24,903 nt of DNA. Source: Jeotgalicoccus sp052093725. GTDB taxonomy: Bacteria; Bacillota; Bacilli; Staphylococcales; Salinicoccaceae. Location: NCBI GenBank assembly GCA_052093725.1, contig JBQDHL010000018.1, forward strand, positions 1-24,903. Direction: 5' to 3'. The position numbers and the translations under genes were made by a program. The first letter of the stretch is position 1; each line of letters begins with the position of its first letter. Under the pieces are notes generated by a model. The model ran no database searches. It saw only the letters and a list, made by a program, of their open reading frames with translations, and was not told where the DNA came from. Of the stretch, positions 1-6,560 are shown piece after piece.

Positions 1-176
1 GACTTAATTTCCAGTGCTAATTCTTTCAGATCTCCGCCAGTTTTAATATCATCGCCTTTTTCCCGAAGCTGGAAACATGTCACACCTGACTTAAATGCTG
101 TTTCCAAATCTTGAAGCGGATTTTTAAAGCTTGTGGAACTCGCAATCAGATATAATCTCAGTATTTCTTTATTCAT
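1..176 (-). CDS. thiE: Thiamine-phosphate synthase, N-terminal part (cut by window edge)
   Basis: Only the first 58 codons lie in the window; the gene continues past position 1. The translation begins MNKEILRLYLIAS and contains GVTCFQLREKG, the start of the TIM-barrel of ThiE, where QLREK is the conserved strand that helps bind the pyrimidine diphosphate. ThiE joins hydroxymethylpyrimidine diphosphate (from ThiD) to hydroxyethylthiazole phosphate (from ThiM) to make thiamine phosphate. The ATG shares one base with the TAA stop of thiM (TAATG), so the genes are translationally coupled. It is the third gene of the riboswitch-controlled thiD-thiM-thiE operon. Identity is firm from motif and context; the rest of the protein cannot be checked. 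Confidence 0.93.
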   Translation of the reverse strand, partial: MNKEILRLYLIASSTSFKNPLQDLETAFKSGVTCFQLREKGDDIKTGGDLKELALEIK

Positions 177-940
177 TAATACTTCACTCTTTTCGCAGTG
201 TAGTCATCTTTTTTAAAATTATAGATTTCATCGATAAGCTGAACTGCAAATGTCCCCGGCCCGTCTGCTGATGCTGCCGCTTTTTCTGCGGATATATTGT
301 ATAGGCTTACTGCATTAACTATACTTTCTGCATTATTTTCCACTGCTAAAAAGGATGCTGCTATTGCACCAAGCACACATCCGGACCCTGTAATTCTTTC
401 CTGATAATGATGCCCGTTGTGCATTACAATTCTCTGTTCACCGTTTACAAATGCATCCGTTTCGCCGGTAACCAGCACAGGCACGTTTAACACTCTGTGC
501 GCCGCTTCGGCAATATCAAGAGTCTTTCCTTCAATAATAGAATCAACACCTTTAGACACAGCTTTACGGCCGCTTAGCGCATGCATTTCTCCTGCATTGC
601 CTTTAACCAGCGCAATATCATAATCACTCAGCAGTTTATCTGTTAAATTTCTGCGAAAAGCTGATGCGCCGTAGCCTACCGGATCCAATACCACAGGAAT
701 ATTATACTGATTAGCATAGTTTGCCATCGTTTCATACAGCAGAACTTTATCTTCCGAGCATGTCCCAATGTTTAACAGCAAGGCACCTGCATGTTTTAAA
801 ATATCCGCCGCTTCACTTTTTTCACCGCTCATAATCGGAGATGCTCCGAGTGCTAAGAGACTGTTTGCAGTAATCGGCTTTACGACATCATTCGTAATAC
901 ATACAATAAGCGGCACGTCTTTTCTTAACTGTTCTATCAT
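176..940 (-). CDS. thiM: Hydroxyethylthiazole kinase
   Basis: The 254-residue protein phosphorylates 4-methyl-5-(2-hydroxyethyl)thiazole, a salvage step of thiamine synthesis. It has the ThiM ribokinase-like fold signatures: the N-terminal TNDVVKPITANSLLALGASPIMS segment (residues 17-38, substrate pocket), VVLDPVGYGAS (83-93), LVKGNAGE (111-118) and the ATP/anion-hole motif TGSGCVLGA (184-192) with the catalytic Cys188. Length is slightly short but normal for the family. The ATG at 938-940 follows an AAAGGGG ribosome-binding site that sits in the five-base gap after thiD, so the two are co-transcribed and probably translationally coupled. Expression should follow the TPP riboswitch upstream of thiD. 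Confidence 0.96.
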   Translation of the reverse strand: MIEQLRKDVPLIVCITNDVVKPITANSLLALGASPIMSGEKSEAADILKHAGALLLNIGTCSEDKVLLYETMANYANQYNIPVVLDPVGYGASAFRRNLTDKLLSDYDIALVKGNAGEMHALSGRKAVSKGVDSIIEGKTLDIAEAAHRVLNVPVLVTGETDAFVNGEQRIVMHNGHHYQERITGSGCVLGAIAASFLAVENNAESIVNAVSLYNISAEKAAASADGPGTFAVQLIDEIYNFKKDDYTAKRVKY

Positions 941-945
941 TTGAA

Positions 946-1740
946 TTATTCCCCTTTATAACTAAAATGGTTCACCGGTCCGCTGCCTTTGCCGATACCT
1001 GGTGAATTTCGTATCGCATTGGTGATATACGCTTTACTCGTTTTGAACGCTTCTTCAATCGTCCGGCCTTTCGCAAGTTCCGCAGTTAAGACTGCCGAAA
1101 ACGTACAGCCTGTACCGTGAGTCTGATCCGTATCAATACGTGCTGCCGTTAATGTTGAAATGTTTTTACCGTCATATAAATAATCAGTCGCATCACCTGA
1201 CAAGTGACCGCCTTTAATAATGACACTCTCAGCACCCATATCATCAACGAATATTTTCAGCGCCCGGTGAATATCGTCTTCTGTCCGGATTGTCATATTT
1301 GTAATTGCTTCTGCTTCGTACAGATTCGGCGTCACTATAGCAGACAGTGGAATCAGCGTATCAATCAGTGTCGACATCGATGCGTCCGTCATTAACCGGT
1401 CCCCGCTCGTTGCAATCATTACCGGATCCATCACGTACGGAATATTATATTTCCTAATGTAGTCGGCGATCACAGTCATCATATCCGCTTCTGCGACCAT
1501 TCCGGTCTTCATCGCATGCGGCACTTCATCTGAAAATATACTGTTCAGTTCTTTGTCGATAAAATCCGCCGGCACGTTGTAAACGTCCTGCACCCCGAGT
1601 GTGTTTTGCGCCGTCAGTGATGTCACTGCGGCCATTCCATAAACGTCCCTCGAATGCATTGCCTTAAGATCTGCGAGTATCCCAGCACCTCCTGTCGGAT
1701 CAGTGCCTGCAACTGTTAAACCAATTGGAAATTCAGCCAT
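946..1740 (-). CDS. thiD: Hydroxymethylpyrimidine / phosphomethylpyrimidine kinase
   Basis: With the chosen start the protein has 264 residues, usual for ThiD, which phosphorylates HMP to HMP-P and then HMP-PP. Motifs are TVAGTDPTGGAGI near residues 9-21 (substrate loop), VMDPVMIATSGD (103-114), VTPNLYEAE (136-144), VIIKGGHL (173-180) and the anion-hole motif HGTGCTFSAV with the catalytic Cys212. The frame is open for ten more codons upstream, but the ATG at 1738-1740 is preferred because a perfect AGGAGGA (1749-1755) lies eight bases before it and the homologous reading begins at MAEFPIGLTVAG. It is the first gene after the TPP riboswitch. No tenA gene is present before it, unlike the S. aureus tenA-thiD-thiM-thiE order. 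Confidence 0.95.
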   Translation of the reverse strand: MAEFPIGLTVAGTDPTGGAGILADLKAMHSRDVYGMAAVTSLTAQNTLGVQDVYNVPADFIDKELNSIFSDEVPHAMKTGMVAEADMMTVIADYIRKYNIPYVMDPVMIATSGDRLMTDASMSTLIDTLIPLSAIVTPNLYEAEAITNMTIRTEDDIHRALKIFVDDMGAESVIIKGGHLSGDATDYLYDGKNISTLTAARIDTDQTHGTGCTFSAVLTAELAKGRTIEEAFKTSKAYITNAIRNSPGIGKGSGPVNHFSYKGE

Positions 1741-1760
1741 AAAATATATCCTCCTATAAT

Positions 1761-1788
1761 AAAAGCCCACTTCAGAGGCGAAGTGGGC
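1761..1788 (-). terminator. Riboswitch-controlled intrinsic terminator before thiD
   Basis: A nine-bp perfect stem (1765-1773 with 1780-1788, GCCCACTTC/GAAGTGGGC) is followed in the transcript by UUUU and an A/U-rich run, just before the thiD Shine-Dalgarno at 1749-1755. The CACTTC of its upstream arm can alternatively pair with GAAGTG at 1824-1829, the 3' strand of aptamer P1. This provides an antiterminator when TPP is absent. Confidence 0.85.
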
Positions 1789-1823
1789 AAAGTAGATTAA
1801 GAGAGTTTTTCTGTAATCAGCAG

Positions 1824-1904
1824 CACTTCCCTACGCCAGCATGACCTGGATCAGGTGAAAAGGGACAAGCATTCGCTATCTCAGCCGTATCGGCGCCCCC
1901 AGTG
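1824..1904 (-). promoter_or_regulatory. TPP riboswitch (THI element) aptamer
   Basis: Read on the minus strand the segment contains the invariant CTGAGA box (1879-1884) in GGCTGAGATAG, then ACCTGATCCAGGTCATG and CTGGCGTAGGGAAG (about 1827-1857). These match the pyrimidine- and pyrophosphate-sensing arms of the TPP aptamer. P1 is formed by CACT at 1901-1904 and AGTG at 1824-1827. It lies upstream of thiD with a terminator in between, so it should be a transcriptional OFF switch for thiD-thiM-thiE. No convincing promoter hexamers were found between the permease stop and the aptamer; the promoter may lie in the end of the permease gene. Confidence 0.96.
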
Positions 1905-1952
1905 GGTTATATTCTTTTTATTGACACAAGCTTACCACAATTCTTTTAAGCA

Positions 1953-3518
1953 TCAAAGCAGATTGCGGCGCTTAAACACAGCTGCTCCAATCAGCGCAAG
2001 CACGATACCAAGACCGGTAATGATTAAGACTGCCGAGATATCCATACTTTCATAAGGCATATCACTTAAATAGTAAAATGGACTAAGCATTAAATACACT
2101 TCATCGATATTAATCAGCACGCCGAAATAATTCGCAAAGAATATATAAGCAGCGTAGAGCCATGCTGCCAGATGAAGTTTTTTTGAAATACCTGCGAACA
2201 GCGCAGACACTCCTATAATAAATATAATACCCGCACTGTAATTCATAGCAGAAAGCACATAATTTTCAATCGTAATACTTAAATCCGCAACATTCATACT
2301 CGCGAGATACATGCCGAGTATGGTCAAGAAAAATGCTGAAATCCCGGCAGAAATTCCGTATATATAGTGCGTTATAAACACTTTCATCCGGGACACTTTC
2401 CGGTTCAGCGTACCGGCGATAATAACTTCAAGATGCCCATTTTCCTCTTCATTAAGCATACGCCCGTTAATCATCAGAGCAGGCACTGCAGCTATCAGCG
2501 CTGAAATAACGAGCAGCATGCCAATAAAGAACCCTGCCGCATCATTGCTGCCGAGCGCCTCCTGGAGCATATCATTTTCTCCGATCAGACTTTCCAAATC
2601 ACCGAATATGGAACCGTACGACAGACCGACAACAAACAGACCGATAAGCCAGCTGTTTATCATTACTCTCATATTAATAAACGCGAGCTTAGGATAACTG
2701 TATATTTTTCTCAAATTCTTTTCCTTACTTATTTTTATATAGCTGTCTCCAATATCCCGCTTTAAAAATAATACATAGCTGAGTATTACCAAAATTAAAA
2801 TTACAGTAAACGGCAGCAGCCATATTCCTTCATTATCTCCGTATACTTCAATCCGGGACAGCCAGTGATACGGTGATATTACAGAGTATGATGTATTCAC
2901 AGTATCTGTCACCGCGCGGTATAAATAAAATACAATCAGCAGTGACAGAGCGATGCCAAATGTCATATCTCCACTGTCAAATAAATTCCCGAGTACAAGA
3001 GTCATAACGAAAAACAACAGACCGAACAATGCCAGTCCAAATGCATAGTATAAATTCCCCGTAATAGAAAGACCCTCGATATCATACAAGCTTAAGCCGC
3101 CGAATAATATAATAAAAACGAGTGCATTTATCACAAAGCCGCTCATCAGCTGAGCCGTTACAATCGTCTTCTTGCTTATACCTGCACTGAGTACATATTC
3201 TGTTAACCCTGACTCTTCAGCTTTCCGGGCAATACCGTTCGCAATTAGAATACCGAACAGCCCGTGAAACAGTGCCATAAACATCAGCATCTGGTGACCG
3301 AACATAACAGCTGATGTATACTCTCCGCCCGGTACCGGTCCAATCAGCGCAACCATCGCAGGATTATCGACAGTCATTTTCATGCCTTCCTGCTCCGCCG
3401 CCGTACTGTACAGCCCGTTAAATACCGGCGGTACCGATATCGACAAACCGCACAGTGCAAATATCCAGAGCGCTGATTTCAGTCTCAGATTTTTCATCAG
3501 CAATTTAAAATAAGTCAT
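1953..3518 (-). CDS. ABC-2 type exporter permease (COG3559-like, double-length)
   Basis: This 521-residue, very hydrophobic protein has about twelve predicted membrane segments arranged as two similar halves. Each half begins with a cytoplasmic/TM1 segment (residues about 1-35 and 270-300), followed by a long extracytoplasmic loop and further helices. Length and layout fit the double-length permeases annotated as putative exporters of polyketide antibiotics (COG3559) rather than the usual six-helix ABC-2 subunit. The start ATG (3516-3518) overlaps the stop of the upstream ATPase gene as ATGA, with GAGGGT as ribosome-binding site, so both subunits are made together. The transported substrate cannot be read from sequence; drug, lipid or peptide export are all possible. 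No regulator gene adjoins the pair. Confidence 0.8.
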   Translation of the reverse strand: MTYFKLLMKNLRLKSALWIFALCGLSISVPPVFNGLYSTAAEQEGMKMTVDNPAMVALIGPVPGGEYTSAVMFGHQMLMFMALFHGLFGILIANGIARKAEESGLTEYVLSAGISKKTIVTAQLMSGFVINALVFIILFGGLSLYDIEGLSITGNLYYAFGLALFGLLFFVMTLVLGNLFDSGDMTFGIALSLLIVFYLYRAVTDTVNTSYSVISPYHWLSRIEVYGDNEGIWLLPFTVILILVILSYVLFLKRDIGDSYIKISKEKNLRKIYSYPKLAFINMRVMINSWLIGLFVVGLSYGSIFGDLESLIGENDMLQEALGSNDAAGFFIGMLLVISALIAAVPALMINGRMLNEEENGHLEVIIAGTLNRKVSRMKVFITHYIYGISAGISAFFLTILGMYLASMNVADLSITIENYVLSAMNYSAGIIFIIGVSALFAGISKKLHLAAWLYAAYIFFANYFGVLINIDEVYLMLSPFYYLSDMPYESMDISAVLIITGLGIVLALIGAAVFKRRNLL

Positions 3519-4390
3519 TTAGTACCCTCGTAATAGCGCATGAAAATATCTTCCAGCCGCGGCGGCGCAGTCGTTAAATTTTTCAGGTTATATAATTTTA
3601 AGTACTTGAGAAATTCGGGTATTTTATCATTATCGATAAACAGATGATACCCGTCAGGCGACTCAGAAAATTCATGGACGAACCTGCGGTGTTTTAGTGC
3701 TGTAATATCATCGTCGGTCTCGATAATGTATTCCATTCTCGTAATATGCCGCAGTTCTTTTATACTTCCTGACTCTATAATTTCACCGTCTTTAATGATT
3801 GCAATACGGTCAGCAAGCTTCTCCACTTCCGATAAAATATGACTCGACAGAAGAATCGTTTTGCCCGCCTTTTTCGCCCGTATTACTTCTTCATGGAATA
3901 CGCGCTCCATTAGCGGATCGAGCCCTGTTGTCGGCTCATCAAATATTAAAAGCTCTGCGTCGCTCAAAAATGCACTGATTAGCGCAACTTTTTGTCTGTT
4001 TCCTTTCGAGTACGTCTTACATTTCTTACTGCCGTCGAGTTTAAATTTATCGATGAGGCGCAATTTTTCATCATCATTTTTATAGTTCCGGGTCTTCATC
4101 ATAAAATTAATGACTTCTTCCCCGGTTAAATTCCCCCACAGATTAACATCTCCAGGAACGTAAGCAATATTTTCAATATATTTTTTATTCTTCTTTATAT
4201 TTTTACCGTCGTACAGAATTTTCCCCTGCGTCGGTTTCAATGCTCCGATAATCATTCGTATAGTTGTCGATTTCCCTGCACCATTCGGCCCGATAAAACC
4301 AAAAACTTCACCTTTCTCTAATGTAAAAGAAAGATTTTCAGCAGCGCGCACTTTCCCAAAATATTTTGATACATTATCAAGACTAAGCAT
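3515..4390 (-). CDS. ABC transporter ATP-binding protein of the two-gene exporter
   Basis: The 291-residue ATPase powers the permease encoded immediately downstream. It shows Walker A GPNGAGKST (residues 34-42, Lys40), a degenerate signature YSKGNRQK (127-134), Walker B LLIFDEPTTGLDP (147-159, Glu152) and the switch histidine in LLSSHILSE (His184). At the Q-loop the sequence is AYVPGDVNLW, with no glutamine; from memory this PGD variant is usual in ATPases paired with COG3559-type permeases. About 80 residues follow the nucleotide-binding domain. A longer reading from a TTG at 4396 is possible, but the ATG at 4388-4390 is chosen because AAGGAGGA (4398-4405) is correctly spaced for it and too close to the TTG. 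It is preceded by an extended -10 promoter. Confidence 0.9.
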   Translation of the reverse strand: MLSLDNVSKYFGKVRAAENLSFTLEKGEVFGFIGPNGAGKSTTIRMIIGALKPTQGKILYDGKNIKKNKKYIENIAYVPGDVNLWGNLTGEEVINFMMKTRNYKNDDEKLRLIDKFKLDGSKKCKTYSKGNRQKVALISAFLSDAELLIFDEPTTGLDPLMERVFHEEVIRAKKAGKTILLSSHILSEVEKLADRIAIIKDGEIIESGSIKELRHITRMEYIIETDDDITALKHRRFVHEFSESPDGYHLFIDNDKIPEFLKYLKLYNLKNLTTAPPRLEDIFMRYYEGTK

Positions 4391-4418
4391 CGGCAATTCC
4401 TCCTTAGTATTCAGTTCA

Positions 4419-4427
4419 ATTTTACCA
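4419..4427 (-). promoter_or_regulatory. Candidate extended -10 promoter of the ABC exporter operon
   Basis: The minus strand reads TGG-TAAAAT, with the hexamer at 4419-4424 and TG at 4426-4427, about 30 bases before the start codon. The -35 position would fall in the U-tract of the upstream terminator and is poor, as is common for extended -10 promoters. Sequence-only call. Confidence 0.4.
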
Positions 4428-4443
4428 TATTCATTTCAGACAT

Positions 4444-4475
4444 AAAAAAAGACCAGGACGATTGTCCTGATCTTT
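4444..4475 (-). terminator. Intrinsic terminator of the LysM-Rpf gene
   Basis: A nine-bp stem (4451-4459 with 4464-4472, one G-U pair) with a four-base loop is followed on the minus strand by seven T residues. It separates the wall-enzyme gene from the ABC exporter. Confidence 0.85.
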
Positions 4476-4492
4476 AAAATTCTTTTTTTATA

Positions 4493-5353
4493 TTACAGTC
4501 TCGCGCCACATACAGGCCAAGGCTGTGAACCTCTTGAATCATATAACTGCTGTGCTCTTTGAGTCTGTTCAGCTGCTGATGCGTCTGAAGCTACACCAGA
4601 ACCTCCCATTGACTGCCAAGTTTGAGCGTCAAACTGGTAAAGACCGTGGTACAAACCATTTGAACTTACTACGCTAGCGTTTCCGCCTGATTCACATGAT
4701 GCTAAAGCACCCCAGTTTAAGCCGCTGTTAGTGTTAGAGCTTGTATTGACATTTTGTGTCTGTGGAGCTGGCTGCTGTACAGGTTCCTGTTTAACAGGCT
4801 CTTGTTGTGCAGGCTCATTGTTGTAGCTAGTGTCTGTGTTTTCAGTTTGAGCAGGCTCTTCATATGTTTGTTTCTGCGCTGGAGCTGCCGGAGTTTCTTC
4901 TGCTGCTGGAGCTTCTTCAACTGCCGATGCTTCCTCCACTGGTGCTGCAGCTTGAACTGCGTCACCTGAAACGATTAATTCTTTACCTGTAAAAATAATA
5001 TCTGATGATAAGTTGTTCCACTCTTTAAGTTCTGCAACACTTACATCAAATTCAACTGCGATTTCAAATAATGTATCGCCTGCTTTGATTGTGTAGACTT
5101 CTTTATCTTCTTTTTCTTCTTTAACTTCTTCTTTTTCTTCCTTCTCGCCGTCGATTTCAATAATCTGGCCAGGAACAATAATATCAGAAGTTAATTTATT
5201 TTCTTTTTTAAGTGACTCAATAGTTACGTTATTTTCTTCAGCAAGAGTCCAAAGTGAGTCTCCTGATTCTACTGTATGAGATGCTGCTTCTGCACTGTAT
5301 GCAATCGTCGTTGATACAGCGACTGCTGCACCTAAAGCTAATATTTTCTTCAT
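4493..5353 (-). CDS. Secreted two-LysM protein with Rpf-like lytic transglycosylase domain (sceD position)
   Basis: The 286-residue precursor has a signal peptide (MKK, hydrophobic core, cleavage probably after AEA at residues 21-23), LysM 1 (about 25-67), a Lys/Glu-rich linker (70-85), LysM 2 (about 86-128), an Ala/Pro/Glu/Gln-rich spacer (130-210) and a C-terminal domain (about 212-286). The last domain has NWGALASCESGGNAS, YHGLYQFDAQTWQSMGG and QPWPVCG, the pattern of the Rpf/transglycosylase family, with likely catalytic Glu221 and a probable Cys220-Cys282 disulfide. It should bind and cleave peptidoglycan at the cell surface. Its place between the thi genes and ssb is that of sceD in S. 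aureus, but S. aureus SceD has no LysM repeats and a different C-terminal sequence. GGAGG lies nine bases before the ATG. WalR-type boxes upstream suggest WalKR control. Confidence 0.87.
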   Translation of the reverse strand: MKKILALGAAVAVSTTIAYSAEAASHTVESGDSLWTLAEENNVTIESLKKENKLTSDIIVPGQIIEIDGEKEEKEEVKEEKEDKEVYTIKAGDTLFEIAVEFDVSVAELKEWNNLSSDIIFTGKELIVSGDAVQAAAPVEEASAVEEAPAAEETPAAPAQKQTYEEPAQTENTDTSYNNEPAQQEPVKQEPVQQPAPQTQNVNTSSNTNSGLNWGALASCESGGNASVVSSNGLYHGLYQFDAQTWQSMGGSGVASDASAAEQTQRAQQLYDSRGSQPWPVCGARL

Positions 5354-5467
5354 AAATGTAATTCCTCCAAAAATAATTTGTTAATATATTTTGCGACCTG
5401 TTTCGTCGTTGTCGTTTTTATAACTATTTCATATTATAGAGGATAATTATGTTTCATAGGTTACAGG

Positions 5468-5496
5468 TATATAATAAGACGGACGTTATTTTACAA
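5468..5496 (-). promoter_or_regulatory. Candidate promoter of the LysM-Rpf gene
   Basis: TTGTAA (5491-5496) and TATATA (5468-5473) on the minus strand are 17 bases apart. The -35 lies in the downstream half of the WalR-type box at 5490-5506. The implied leader is about 105 nucleotides. A perfect TATAAT nearer the gene (in CCTCTATAATATG) lacks a -35 and is the alternative. Confidence 0.45.
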
Positions 5497-5506
5497 CTTT
5501 GTTACA
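5490..5506 (-). promoter_or_regulatory. WalR-type binding box upstream of LysM-Rpf gene
   Basis: The minus strand reads TGTAAC-AAAGT-TGTAAA, an exact match to the published WalR direct repeat TGTWAH-N5-TGTWAH. WalKR is the essential two-component system controlling wall hydrolases in low-GC Gram-positives, and a wall-cleaving enzyme downstream is the expected kind of target. Binding is inferred, not shown. Confidence 0.65.
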
Positions 5507-5611
5507 ATCTCATTTCTGAATGAAGAGTTATATTACATATTCTCTATGTCAGTTCAGCTGTACTCTTCCGGCACTTCCAGTAAGCGGTGAATAACGTTGT
5601 CACATCAATAT

Positions 5612-5640
5612 TTGTAAAGTTTATGTAAAGGGTTTAAAAT
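5612..5640 (+). promoter_or_regulatory. Plus-strand promoter-like element overlapping a second WalR-type box
   Basis: TTGTAA (5612-5617), a 17-base spacer and TAAAAT (5635-5640) resemble a sigma-A promoter reading toward ssb. The WalR-type repeat TGTAAA-GTTTA-TGTAAA (5613-5629) overlaps it exactly on the same strand. There is no gene on the plus strand before the ssb terminator, so its product, if any, would be a short RNA; the box may instead serve the LysM-Rpf gene from a distance. Confidence 0.45.
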
Positions 5641-5651
5641 ACTTTTAATCC

Positions 5652-5667
5652 GACAGACTAGTCTGTC
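5652..5667. repeat. Perfect 16-bp palindrome GACAGACTAGTCTGTC, operator-like
   Basis: Both half-sites are complete with no central spacer, and the length fits a dimeric repressor such as a TetR-family protein. It sits about 12 bases downstream of the plus-strand -10 element, where a bound repressor would block transcription. No regulator gene is in the window, so the cognate protein is unknown. Confidence 0.5.
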
Positions 5668-5715
5668 ATTTGTAACATAAAGGAACCGCTTGTAAAGAAT
5701 CTGTTTCTTCAAACA

Positions 5716-5759
5716 TTAAAAAGCATACTGATTAACCGCAGCTGGTCATCAGTATGCTT
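5716..5759 (-). terminator. Intrinsic terminator of ssb
   Basis: A perfect 12-bp stem (5721-5732 with 5748-5759, AAGCATACTGAT and complement) with a 15-base loop is followed on the minus strand by TTTTTAATG. There is no U-tract on the plus-strand side, so it should act mainly for ssb, whose stop lies about 55 bases before it. Confidence 0.78.
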
Positions 5760-5812
5760 ATGTGTGAGAATGAATGGGTGTAGAACACAGTTCAATAGGG
5801 TAATGTTATTTA

Positions 5813-6364
5813 TCAGGCTAGTACTTTTTCTTTATTATCGTCGGGTGCGGGCTTGTTCTTGTTATTTCCTTTGTCCTCTACAATGCTTGAAATTATTTCA
5901 ATATGCTTTTCTTTTTCAGTTTTCTGTTCTGTTTTTTCCTGGCTGAGTGTATGTACATACTTTTCGCCAAGTGCTTCGTTGATATTATAATGATGTACTG
6001 CCTGTTCAATTAAGCGGGACGGATTGGATATATCAGTGCGTTCACGGATCTTATCCGGTACATGTTTTATGCTCTCTGCCCATATTTCCATGCGGTATTC
6101 TCTGGATCCGTCTTTTTTAGTAAACGATGTGGTTGCAAGCTGACCGCTGACACATAAAATGTCACCGGTTTTCGTTTCGTCAAGCACAGCCGGTATACTT
6201 TTACCAAAAGCTTTACAGTACAAGAAGTGGACTTCCTTATCTCTTCTTGTATCCTTTGGTGCACGAACTGTTGCAATGATAAATGCATTCACACTCCCCT
6301 GTGAATTTTTTGCAATAACATTATTGCTGATAAGTTCGCCGACAAGCAATACTTTGTTCATCAT
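5813..6364 (-). CDS. ssb: Single-stranded DNA-binding protein paralogue (SsbB/YwpH-like)
   Basis: The 183-residue protein has an N-terminal OB-fold (residues about 1-105) recognisable from MNKVLLVGELISN, VNAFIIATVRAP, EVHFLYCKAFGKSI and GDILCVSGQLATTSF followed by YRMEIWAESI. It binds single-stranded DNA, probably as a tetramer. The tail (105-183) is charged and rich in Lys/Glu and ends PDDNKEKVLA, without the acidic DDD-[IL]-PF tip that the main SSB uses to recruit repair and replication proteins. Together with its place next to ywpF and fabZ, as for B. subtilis ywpH/ssbB, this suggests a secondary paralogue possibly serving recombination or competence. AGGGGGGTGAT precedes two adjacent ATG codons (6362-6364 and 6359-6361); the first is used here. 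It diverges from ywpF. Confidence 0.86.
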   Translation of the reverse strand: MMNKVLLVGELISNNVIAKNSQGSVNAFIIATVRAPKDTRRDKEVHFLYCKAFGKSIPAVLDETKTGDILCVSGQLATTSFTKKDGSREYRMEIWAESIKHVPDKIRERTDISNPSRLIEQAVHHYNINEALGEKYVHTLSQEKTEQKTEKEKHIEIISSIVEDKGNNKNKPAPDDNKEKVLA

Positions 6365-6560
6365 TCTTTATCACCCCCCTTCATGATTACAATATAAGGT
6401 TTGAATAAATATTCTGCAAAAGACAATAATTTCTTTTCAGTGTGATATATAATACAATAATGACAAATACATACTTTAAATTCACCGGTTTTATCATTAA
6501 TGGGTATTTCGCACTGCAAATAAATTAATTTTGTACTTTGTTAAAAAGGGGTCAGAAATT

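Larger units (their letters stand above)
5354..5812. other. 459-bp intergenic region without a supported gene
   Basis: No ORF with a plausible start and ribosome-binding site is seen on either strand. From low to high it holds the A/T-rich leader of the LysM-Rpf gene (about 5354-5461), a minus-strand promoter with a WalR-type box (5468-5506), an unassigned stretch (5507-5611), a plus-strand promoter-like element with a second WalR-type box (5612-5640), a perfect 16-bp palindrome (5652-5667) and the ssb terminator (5716-5759). The two promoter-like elements diverge. Confidence 0.75.

Noticed and set aside
4396..4396. TTG as start of the ABC ATPase
   Set aside because: The ribosome-binding site would be only about two bases away; the ATG at 4390 is properly spaced.
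4717..4969. Open frames of 70-80 codons on both strands inside the LysM-Rpf gene
   Set aside because: They are shadows of the low-complexity Ala/Pro/Gln/Glu spacer; translations are Lys/Leu/Gln- or Cys/Phe/Leu-rich with no starts of merit.
5520..5594. Plus-strand 24-codon ORF starting MKSYITYSLCQ
   Set aside because: No ribosome-binding site and no promoter at a sensible distance; length is within chance expectation for a gap of this size.
5530..5605. Minus-strand GTG-started ORF of about 19 codons in the same gap
   Set aside because: No ribosome-binding site and too short to support without conservation.
6365..6560. Promoters or a ComK box in the ssb/ywpF divergent gap
   Set aside because: Several A/T-rich hexamers exist (TATAAT at 6448-6453, TATATT before ssb) but none has an acceptable -35, and the A/T runs do not have ComK spacing.
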